Program-made: the position numbers and the translations under genes
Notes under the pieces: generated by a model
Told to the model about the DNA's origin: nothing
The model's input: the letters and a program-made list of their open reading frames with translations, nothing else
Database searches by the model: none
In this document: positions 1 through 4,958 of the stretch, in pieces
Layout: every line of letters begins with the position of its first letter
Position numbering within the stretch: position 1 is the first letter of the stretch
Assembly (NCBI RefSeq): GCF_937959485.1
Contig: NZ_CALGPY010000011.1
Span: 1 to 14,369 of the forward strand
Direction of reading: 5' to 3'
DNA length: 14,369 nucleotides
From: an uncultured Campylobacter sp.
GTDB taxonomy: Bacteria > Campylobacterota > Campylobacteria > Campylobacterales > Campylobacteraceae

Positions 1-56
1 AGAATTTTAGAATTTTAGAATTTTAGAATTTTAGAATTTTAGAATTTTAGAATTTC
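1..56. repeat. Tandem 8-bp array, (AGAATTTT) x7
   Basis: Six exact copies of AGAATTTT in direct head-to-tail order are followed by a seventh that ends in C. The array touches the window edge, so its true length is unknown. It lies 3' of the minus-strand 67-residue protein gene and abuts a GC-rich stem-loop. Each unit contains one RAATTY site (GAATTT), and the same word recurs through the spacers of the window. Read on the other strand, the unit is AAAATTCT. Confidence 0.95.
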
Positions 57-94
57 GCGGCGCGCAGATTAATAGACAAATTAAAACGCGCCGC
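57..94 (-). terminator. GC-rich stem-loop after the CxxC protein gene
   Basis: An 8-bp perfect inverted repeat, GCGGCGCG (57-64) and CGCGCCGC (87-94), encloses a 22-nt AT-rich loop. It begins about 18 nt past the stop of the minus-strand gene. The stem is strong, but the following bases (GAAATTCT on the transcript strand) are not a clean U-tract. It may be a terminator or a 3'-end stabilising hairpin. Confidence 0.45.
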
Positions 95-111
95 AGCAGT
101 GGTGTTAGCAG

Positions 112-315
112 CTAGTTCGCAGCGTCTTGAAGCTCTTCTTCGATCTCAGAGTTGCTTTTTACGACCATGCCTGAGCCGTGGATGACGCTAGGCATGCAGG
201 ATGTGCAGATATGCACCGCCTCGCCGTTTTTATGCGCCTTGATAAAGACCGCATTTTCATCATCGCTACTTTTTAGCGAACAAATATTGCAAATGTAAAT
301 ATCGCCTGATTTCAT
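112..315 (-). CDS. Small two-CxxC (zinc-ribbon-like) hypothetical protein
   Basis: This is a 67-residue protein with two cysteine pairs, C9-N-I-C12 and C37-T-S-C40. The pairs are about 25 residues apart, the usual spacing for a small zinc ribbon or rubredoxin-like knuckle. The tail is acidic (EIEEELQD). The start is supported by an AAGGA ribosome binding site just upstream (AAGGATTTCT before ATG) and a TAAAAT -10-like box further up. I see no membrane segment or signal peptide, so it is probably cytoplasmic and zinc-binding, but I cannot assign a function. The gene stands alone, between the left-edge repeat array and the EI24 gene, which is on the same strand with a gap of about 75 bp. Confidence 0.8.
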   Translation of the reverse strand: MKSGDIYICNICSLKSSDDENAVFIKAHKNGEAVHICTSCMPSVIHGSGMVVKSNSEIEEELQDAAN

Positions 316-344
316 AGAAATCCTTTCTTAAAAAATTTCGCACT

Positions 345-350
345 ATTTTA
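345..350 (-). promoter_or_regulatory. -10-like box for the CxxC protein gene
   Basis: TAAAAT on the minus strand lies about 30 nt upstream of the ATG at 315. AT-rich sequence with T-runs lies further upstream, as is common for Campylobacter sigma-70 promoters, which often lack a clear -35 box. Such words are frequent here, so the call is tentative. Confidence 0.35.
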
Positions 351-388
351 TGAAAATTTCAAAATTTTTCATTGATTTTAGTTAATCT

Positions 389-1129
389 TTAGCGATTTTT
401 ATTGCGGACACTTTCGTCTATCAGCACTATGTGCGTCAAAAAGATGATGAAAAATAGCTGGAAAAATAATCCTACCAGCGGGATCAAACACAGCAGGTAA
501 AAAATAAAAGCGCTTAGGGCAAATTTATATCCTCCACCCATTTTATAAGAGCGCTCGAAGCTTTTCGCGCTTAACGCGTTTGAAGCGACGTCGATTAGAA
601 CCAGCTTGTAATAGATATAAAAAAACGGCACGTTGATGATGAATAAATTTATTACCGGCACAAACAAAAATACCGAACATATAAATAAAATCGCTAAAAA
701 TTTTAAAATTTCAATGCTCATCAGCTTTAGCACTCGCGCCGTGCTCGCTTCGTCCGCGCGGCTTAGATGGTAGTGGCGCGCATTGATCTCTTTGGTGACT
801 GCGGGCGTCAGAAATCCTGCTATGATAAGCGCACAAAACACGCTAAGCATCAGCACCGCAAAGCTAGCAAACACCGAAAAAATCGCGCCGATAATCCACT
901 TCGTAGCAGCAAAGCTTAGAATTTTTGCAATTACCGGGAAGCGCTGTTCGTCCAAGAAGCTAAAATCGCCGCTTTGCGCGCCCTGCGAAAGCGCGTCAAA
1001 AAGCTCTTTGCCGCCGAAAAATGCGAGCGTGCCTAAGATTATGATCGAGCACACAAGTGGCAATAGCGAGAGCAAAATAAACTTGCGCGTAAAAAAATCC
1101 TGCTTCGCCAAATTAAAAATTCTACCCAT
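389..1129 (-). CDS. EI24 (CysZ-like) domain integral membrane protein
   Basis: The protein has about 246 residues if it starts at MGRIFNLAKQDFFTRKF. Hydrophobic segments lie at about 17-38, 73-108, 137-165 and 205-235, and are typical of the EI24 family, which includes the sulfate permease CysZ. The motif NVPFFYIYYKLVLIDVAS with a following SF-E is characteristic of epsilonproteobacterial members. It should sit in the inner membrane; its substrate cannot be told from sequence. The frame stays open 35 codons further upstream (to 1234). I chose 1129 because a perfect AGGAG lies 5 nt before that ATG, while the upstream ATG has no ribosome binding site. A TAAAAT box at 1149-1154 also fits the shorter form. 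A TATAAT at 1262-1267 on the minus strand leaves the longer form possible. Confidence 0.8.
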   Translation of the reverse strand: MGRIFNLAKQDFFTRKFILLSLLPLVCSIIILGTLAFFGGKELFDALSQGAQSGDFSFLDEQRFPVIAKILSFAATKWIIGAIFSVFASFAVLMLSVFCALIIAGFLTPAVTKEINARHYHLSRADEASTARVLKLMSIEILKFLAILFICSVFLFVPVINLFIINVPFFYIYYKLVLIDVASNALSAKSFERSYKMGGGYKFALSAFIFYLLCLIPLVGLFFQLFFIIFLTHIVLIDESVRNKNR

Positions 1130-1550
1130 GTATGCTCCTATTTGCGTTATTTTAGCGACTTTTGCGACGGAATTTGAGCTGAGCAATTTGGCTACCGCAC
1201 GAAAGCGCCTCATTAATCCGCTCGCTTGGCTCATTCACTTTTTTTAACCGGCTCATCTTGCATTATAATACGAAATTTATGCTTTGATCGCTCGCCATCC
1301 CCGCGTTTAATCTGCTCATTTATAGTGCGTAAAGGGAGACCGCATCTAGCTATGTTTTTACCTGTTGTGAATATTTATTTGCTTGCTGCGCGGAATTTTG
1401 CCACTTATAAATAGGCTGACATTGCGTAAAATTTTAGGTACAAAACTGCAGAATTTCAAATCAAACCTCTTTTTTAAAATTTGCCTGCCGAAATTTTATA
1501 GATGGAATTTTAAAATCTTAAAGATAAATTTCGCAAGCAAATCCATGACT
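1130..1550. other. Gene-free spacer rich in RAATTY words
   Basis: I see no convincing gene in this 421-bp stretch. Open frames here lack ribosome binding sites and family resemblance. About nine RAATTY words (GAATTT, AAATTT and similar) are present, concentrated at 1390-1530. The stretch separates two minus-strand genes, EI24 and dut. Confidence 0.7.
1149..1154 (-). promoter_or_regulatory. -10-like box for the EI24 gene
   Basis: TAAAAT on the minus strand lies 20 nt upstream of the chosen ATG at 1129. A second, perfect TATAAT (minus, 1262-1267) lies further up and could give a longer leader or the longer protein. Either may be used. Confidence 0.3.
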
Positions 1551-2240
1551 TTACTTCGTCGCGTCGTAGATCTTTTGCAATTGCTCGTAAATTTCGTTTG
1601 CGCTTACCGCGCCTTTTGATAGCACCTCTATTAGCACCTCGTTATCCTCAAGGTCTCCCCAGATTTTGCGGTAGTTGCCCTCTTTGTAGCCGTTATTTTG
1701 GCGGAATTTATTTAGCACGTTTTTGCCGATATATTTGGCAAAAAGTATGTCTAAGCTCACGCCACATTTAATCGCCACGCGAAAAAAATCGGTCAGCAGC
1801 TCGCCGATTTGCAGCTCAAATCCGCTTGTTTCGTGGATTATGAGCTCGATGTCGTTTACGATTTCGTAGATGCTGTATTCGCGCACATCGTAGGCGTAGG
1901 AGCTAAACTCCGCAAATCCGCTTACTGCCGTGACGTCGCTTACGATGTGGTCGATGTCTTTGCCGCCGTAATATTGCTCTAAAATATAGCTCATTACGAA
2001 GTGCCAAATATCAACGATCTCGATGACAATATTATTCACGTCCGGCGCTGCAGAGATATTTTTCCAATGCTTCCACGCAAAGCTATCGATGAGCTCTGCG
2101 CATTCCATGTAAATGCAGCGCTTCCAGTTGATAAGTTTGCCGTTTTTTGTATAGCCGTCCTCCCAGCCCACGCCATTTGTTTCGTCGTTTAGGGCTTGCT
2201 GCATCAAAAACATCTCTTTTACTTTTTTATAATTTTCCAT
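1551..2240 (-). CDS. dut: Dimeric all-alpha dUTPase (dUTP diphosphatase)
   Basis: This 229-residue protein hydrolyses dUTP to dUMP and pyrophosphate, keeping uracil out of DNA and supplying dTMP synthesis. It belongs to the all-alpha NTP pyrophosphatase superfamily (MazG-like), not the trimeric beta dUTPases, and the length matches the Campylobacter enzyme. The metal-binding helices are visible: E46 and E49 in ECAELIDSFAWKHWK, and E74 and D77 in EIVDIWHF. These are the same positions I recall as magnesium ligands in the C. jejuni structure. The N-terminal MQQALNDETNGVGW and the NWKRCIYMEC stretch are typical of the family. The start has an AGGAG at good spacing, and a perfect TATAAT lies upstream. 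The gene is divergent from the YhbP-like gene. Confidence 0.95.
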   Translation of the reverse strand: MENYKKVKEMFLMQQALNDETNGVGWEDGYTKNGKLINWKRCIYMECAELIDSFAWKHWKNISAAPDVNNIVIEIVDIWHFVMSYILEQYYGGKDIDHIVSDVTAVSGFAEFSSYAYDVREYSIYEIVNDIELIIHETSGFELQIGELLTDFFRVAIKCGVSLDILFAKYIGKNVLNKFRQNNGYKEGNYRKIWGDLEDNEVLIEVLSKGAVSANEIYEQLQKIYDATK

Positions 2241-2266
2241 AAAAATTCTCCTAATTTTGGCTCGCG

Positions 2267-2272
2267 ATTATA
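2267..2272 (-). promoter_or_regulatory. -10 box of dut
   Basis: A perfect TATAAT on the minus strand lies 26 nt upstream of the dut ATG. It is back to back with the plus-strand TATAAT at 2294-2299, forming a compact divergent promoter pair. Confidence 0.6.
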
Positions 2273-2293
2273 GCTAATAAAAGAAAATCATTG

Positions 2294-2299
2294 TATAAT
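2294..2299 (+). promoter_or_regulatory. -10 box of the YhbP-like gene
   Basis: TATAAT preceded by TTG lies 21 nt upstream of the ATG at 2321, followed by AGGAGG. Transcription would start near 2305, downstream of the in-frame ATG at 2291, so it argues for the shorter protein. Confidence 0.6.
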
Positions 2300-2320
2300 T
2301 TAGCAAAAAGGAGGCTTAAA

Positions 2321-2734
2321 ATGTGTGCCGCTCAGGATAAATTCGACGAGTTTTTAGGCAGGATGAAACTCCTATCTCTCGGAGTTTTGCGCAATAATCT
2401 GCCATATTGCTGCAGTGCATTTTACGCCTACGATCCGCAAAATAAGGAGCTCATCATCGCAAGCGCGAGCGACTCCGAGCATATCAAAGCAGTCTTTGCC
2501 AACCGCGGAGTTGCGGCTACAGTCGCGCTGGATACGAAATTTGTAGGTAGGATCAAAGGCGTGCAGATTTGCGGCCATATCCGTAGCGCGGATGAGCGCG
2601 AAACCTCGCTATATCTTAAGCGCTTCCCGTTTGCGCGCGCGATGGAGACCGATTTTTTTACGATCAGAATTGATTGGATGAAAATGACCGATAATACTCT
2701 AACTTTCGGCAAAAAGCTAATTTGGGAACGCTAG
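2321..2734 (+). CDS. YhbP/UPF0306-family protein (PNPOx-like split barrel)
   Basis: The protein has 137 residues starting at MCAAQDKF. The second half matches the E. coli YhbP pattern closely: KGVQICGHIR, then a KRFPFARAM block, then the end MTDNTLTFGKKLIWER (YhbP as I recall: FTDNTLGFGKKMIW). These proteins share the split beta-barrel of pyridoxamine phosphate oxidases, and the family function is unknown; flavin or heme binding is possible. The start at 2321 is chosen over the in-frame ATG at 2291 because AGGAGG sits immediately upstream and the -10 box overlaps the earlier codons. No membrane segment is seen. The gene is divergent from dut and probably monocistronic, with an AT-only hairpin after the stop. 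Confidence 0.85.
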   Translation: MCAAQDKFDEFLGRMKLLSLGVLRNNLPYCCSAFYAYDPQNKELIIASASDSEHIKAVFANRGVAATVALDTKFVGRIKGVQICGHIRSADERETSLYLKRFPFARAMETDFFTIRIDWMKMTDNTLTFGKKLIWER

Positions 2735-3055
2735 TTCGCTAATAAATCGTCTATTTATTTTTACGAAATTTTAAACTTTGCGAGGATTAAATTTTATCTG
2801 GTAAAATTTTTAAAACTTGCATAAATTCTATCTTGTCTATTTTTCAAAGAATTTCACTATTAGACCCGCTTTAAAATTTCCGCTCGGTTGGTTTTTTGAA
2901 TTTTACAGCATGGAATTTAGCGTAAAATTTCATCTTGCAAGCGGGGATTATCGCAAATTTTATTCCCTTAGAAGCGGAGCCTGCCGCGTAGAATTTCGCA
3001 TGAAAATTTTAAAATTCTAAAATTTGGCTTTTCAAATTTAGCTTGACGCGCGAGC
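2735..3055. other. Gene-free spacer saturated with RAATTY words
   Basis: This spacer of about 320 bp lies between convergent genes. I count 13 GAATTT/AAATTT words in it, against about two in the 504-bp luxS gene nearby. The open frames have no ribosome binding site and translate to AT-driven low complexity, so I see no gene. Apart from the weak hairpin at its left end, nothing else stands out. Confidence 0.7.
2741..2764 (+). terminator. Possible weak terminator
   Basis: AATAAAT (2741-2747) and ATTTATT (2753-2759) form a perfect but AT-only 7-bp stem with a 5-nt loop, followed by a short T-run. It lies just after the YhbP-like stop codon. The stem is weak, so this is tentative. Confidence 0.35.
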
Positions 3056-3265
3056 TTAGCTCTGCCGCTTTCTGATTTCGCTTACTAGCTGCCCGCCGAT
3101 CGCGTAGTCGTCAGTGGATATTTCGTCTATCGTAACGACCGTGGTTTTCTCGCCCCTACCCAGCACGGCTACGAGGGCGTCGGTGAGATTCTTGACGAGC
3201 CTTGCTTTTTGTTCACGACTTAGACCGCCATGCTCTTTGGTAATTTTGACGTTTATGTAGGGCAT
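3056..3265 (-). CDS. 4-oxalocrotonate tautomerase family protein
   Basis: This 69-residue protein starts MPYINVKITKEHGGLS. Removal of Met exposes Pro1, the catalytic base of the tautomerase superfamily. The DEISTDDYAIGGQLVSEIRK end follows the 4-OT pattern (TEMAKGHFGIGG). Length is normal for a hexameric short tautomerase. Compared with Pseudomonas 4-OT, the residues at the Arg11 and Arg39 positions do not appear to be arginine (an EHGG stretch and a valine in KTTVVTIDE), so classic 4-oxalocrotonate activity is doubtful; the substrate is unknown. C. jejuni has a similar protein (Cj0270, from memory). A clear AAGGAG precedes the start. The gene is divergent from luxS. Confidence 0.88.
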   Translation of the reverse strand: MPYINVKITKEHGGLSREQKARLVKNLTDALVAVLGRGEKTTVVTIDEISTDDYAIGGQLVSEIRKRQS

Positions 3266-3288
3266 TAATTCTCCTTAAAATAAACGTA

Positions 3289-3294
3289 ATTGTA
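3289..3294 (-). promoter_or_regulatory. -10 box of the tautomerase gene
   Basis: TACAAT on the minus strand lies 23 nt upstream of the ATG at 3265. It is placed back to back with the luxS promoter in a 106-bp divergent spacer. Confidence 0.45.
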
Positions 3295-3337
3295 GCCAAA
3301 ATTTCGTCTGTGCGCCTGAAAGTGCGAAATTTTATGT

Positions 3338-3343
3338 TAAAAT
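3338..3343 (+). promoter_or_regulatory. -10 box of luxS
   Basis: TAAAAT occurs inside TATGTTAAAATCGCCGCG, 28 nt upstream of the luxS ATG. Very similar strings precede the cupin gene (ATGCTAAAATTCCGCC) and the aminofutalosine deaminase gene (TATGCTAAAATCACGCG). Confidence 0.5.
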
Positions 3344-3371
3344 CGCCGCGATCTAAATTTAAGGAGAAAAT

Positions 3372-3875
3372 ATGCCATTGTTAGATAGTTTTAAGGTCGA
3401 TCATACCCGCATGAATGCCCCGGGCGTGCGGCTCGCAAAGAGTATGCGCACCAAAAGCGGCGATAAGATCAGCGTCTATGATCTGCGGTTTTGCCGCCCG
3501 AATTTAGAGATCATGAGCGAGCGCGGTACCCACACGCTGGAGCATCTTTTCGCTGGCTTCATGCGCGAGCACCTAAATAGCGCGGACGTCGAGATCATCG
3601 ACATCTCGCCGATGGGGTGCCGCACGGGCTTTTATATGAGCGTGATCGGCGCGCCTTGCGAGAGTGCCGTCGCGGCGGCGTGGAGCGCGAGCATGAAGGA
3701 TATTTTAGGGGTGGGCTCTCAAGCAGAGATCCCCGAGCTGAATAAATTTCAATGCGGCACCTTCGCGATGCACTCGCTTGCAGAAGCTAAACAGATCGCG
3801 CAAAATGTGCTAAATAAAGGGATTGGCGTGATCAAAAACGACGAGATCGCGCTGGATCCAAGCAAGATAAAATAG
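3372..3875 (+). CDS. luxS: S-ribosylhomocysteine lyase (AI-2 synthase)
   Basis: This 167-residue enzyme cleaves S-ribosylhomocysteine to homocysteine and DPD, the precursor of AI-2, in the activated methyl cycle downstream of MTA/SAH nucleosidase. The metal site is intact: H54 and H58 in HTLEH, and C128 in FQCGTFAMHSL. The catalytic residues E57 and C83 (in PMGCRTGFYM) are also present. Length is that of the family. AAGGAG sits 5 nt before the ATG, with a -10 box about 28 nt upstream. The gene appears monocistronic, with a hairpin just after the stop. No sign of decay. Confidence 0.98.
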   Translation: MPLLDSFKVDHTRMNAPGVRLAKSMRTKSGDKISVYDLRFCRPNLEIMSERGTHTLEHLFAGFMREHLNSADVEIIDISPMGCRTGFYMSVIGAPCESAVAAAWSASMKDILGVGSQAEIPELNKFQCGTFAMHSLAEAKQIAQNVLNKGIGVIKNDEIALDPSKIK

Positions 3876-3886
3876 TTTTGAAATTT

Positions 3887-3920
3887 AAGAGATAGCGCAA
3901 AATTCTAGCACTATCTCTTT
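3887..3920 (+). terminator. Hairpin terminator after luxS
   Basis: AAGAGATAG (3887-3895) pairs perfectly with CTATCTCTT (3911-3919). After one mismatch, two further G-C pairs extend the stem, leaving a 9-nt loop. It starts 11 nt past the luxS stop. The T-tract is short (CTCTTT then GGG), so termination may be partial. Confidence 0.5.
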
Positions 3921-4356
3921 GGGCACCGCTTGTTCCGCGATCAGTGTATAATGCACCATAAAATATTATCGTAAAATGTGCAAAAATTCGAGACGCAAAA
4001 ATGCGTATCTGCTAAAACAAGCCAGAGGTAGCATATATTTATAAGCCGATTTAGCTTTATAAACCGACTTGGCGCTTGCCGTAAAGTCTGCGTCACGCGA
4101 GGTCTTTGATAAAAGCTACGATTTGGCTTTAATCTGGGTAGCAAAAGCGCGTAAGCAAAGCTCATATCAAATTTAATAAATTTATCTAGCAGAGCAGTTT
4201 TAAATTTAGAGGAATTTTTAAAATTCCGTCTTAAATTAAAGCCGAAATTCTATCCGCAAATACCATGCTTATGCGCCTCTTACTTTTAGATGCGATCTCA
4301 ATCCTCCAAAAAATCGTATAGCAAAACGAGAATTTAGAGTTTTTATTTAAGGTTAC
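3921..4356. other. Gene-free stretch with a strong -10 box and an imperfect direct repeat
   Basis: No protein gene is convincing here; the longest frame (minus strand, 3941-4165) has no ribosome binding site and no family resemblance. A perfect TATAAT lies at 3947-3952 on the plus strand with no reading frame behind it. An imperfect direct repeat follows: TTATAAGCCGATTTAGCT (4039-4056) and TTATAAACCGACTTGGCGCT (4057-4076). The first unit can also fold with the start of the second as a 9-bp hairpin with one bulge. A small RNA is conceivable, but I recognise no known family. Confidence 0.5.
3947..3952 (+). promoter_or_regulatory. Orphan -10 box (GTGTATAAT)
   Basis: A perfect TATAAT, preceded by GTG, lies in the spacer after luxS. 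No start codon with a ribosome binding site follows for 500 bp until the cupin gene, which has its own closer -10-like box. It may drive a non-coding RNA or a long leader. Confidence 0.35.
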
Positions 4357-4406
4357 GTTGCGAGTTTGGCGCTTGAAATTTCACTTTCGCTTCACGAAAA
4401 GGATGC

Positions 4407-4412
4407 TAAAAT
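4407..4412 (+). promoter_or_regulatory. -10-like box of the cupin gene
   Basis: TAAAAT within ATGCTAAAATTCCGCC lies 44 nt upstream of the ATG at 4457, in the same local context as the luxS and aminofutalosine deaminase promoters. Confidence 0.4.
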
Positions 4413-4456
4413 TCCGCCGAAACCGCACCGGATGCGGTGAACTTCAAGGAGAGAAA

Positions 4457-4795
4457 ATGCAAAGAATTTTTCATATAAAAGATGCTATTTGTAGCGACGA
4501 GCGAGCCGTAAAAACGACATTTTTTACTACGGAAACCACTTGCAGCGCGGTTTGGATCGTCAAACGCGGCCAGGTCGTAGCGCCGCATATTCACCCCGGT
4601 GGCGATGATGTGTGGATCTGCTTAAGCGGACGCGGCGTGTTTTATCCGAGCAAGGGTGAGGAGGTGCCGATCTGTGCGGGTGATCTAATCATTTCCAAAA
4701 GCGGGGAGTGCCACGGTATGAAAAATACGGGCGATGAGGATTTTGTGTTTGCAAGCGTTACGGCGCCGATTCCGTGCGGCTACGAAGCGCTTTGA
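4457..4795 (+). CDS. Small single-domain cupin protein
   Basis: This is a 112-residue single beta-barrel cupin. Motif 1 is seen as GQVVAPHIHPGGDDVWICLSG, with the two histidines of HIH and an aspartate where the usual glutamate stands. Motif 2 is GDLIISKSGECHGMKN, with its histidine. A metal site (two or three His plus Asp) is therefore plausible. Proteins of this type range from isomerases and dioxygenases to small ligand sensors, so the substrate is not assignable. The start at 4457 is chosen because AAGGAG lies just upstream. The frame stays open to 4358, but that extension is Arg-rich, unlike a cupin, and overlaps the -10-like box. It is likely cytoplasmic and monocistronic. Confidence 0.85.
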   Translation: MQRIFHIKDAICSDERAVKTTFFTTETTCSAVWIVKRGQVVAPHIHPGGDDVWICLSGRGVFYPSKGEEVPICAGDLIISKSGECHGMKNTGDEDFVFASVTAPIPCGYEAL

Positions 4796-4906
4796 ATTAA
4801 AATTTGCCAGAGATTTTGTGGTATTCGTAAAATAAATTAGCGCCGCAAAGAGTTGAATCAGAATTTGTCCGTAGCGTTAAATTTCATAAATTTAGCCGCG
4901 CTTTTG

Positions 4907-4912
4907 TACAAT
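4907..4912 (+). promoter_or_regulatory. -10 box of the DKNYY-family gene
   Basis: TACAAT preceded by a T-run (CTTTTG) lies about 46 nt upstream of the ATG at 4959. Confidence 0.4.
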
Positions 4913-4958
4913 TTCAAGTGCCGCGCAATCTGCGGCGAGATTAAATTTGAGGCAAAAG

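Noticed and set aside
1..56. CRISPR-like array
   Set aside because: The unit is 8 bp with no spacers between copies, so it is a simple tandem repeat.
1130..1234. N-terminal extension of the EI24 protein beginning MSQASGLMRRF
   Set aside because: The frame is open, but the upstream ATG has no ribosome binding site, whereas an ideal AGGAG precedes the ATG at 1129, where the family's start is expected.
783..1247. A 154-residue plus-strand open frame opposite the EI24 gene
   Set aside because: It is antisense to a gene with clear membrane segments and family motifs, and has no start signals of its own.
2817..3020. A 67-residue plus-strand open frame
   Set aside because: It has no ribosome binding site, is built from repeated AAATTTT words, and resembles no family.
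3941..4165. A 74-residue minus-strand open frame after luxS
   Set aside because: No ribosome binding site, no recognisable motif, and composition like random translation of a spacer.
4358..4456. Arg-rich N-terminal extension of the cupin
   Set aside because: The frame is open, but it lies across the -10-like box and the AAGGAG ribosome binding site of the ATG at 4457, and is not part of the cupin fold.
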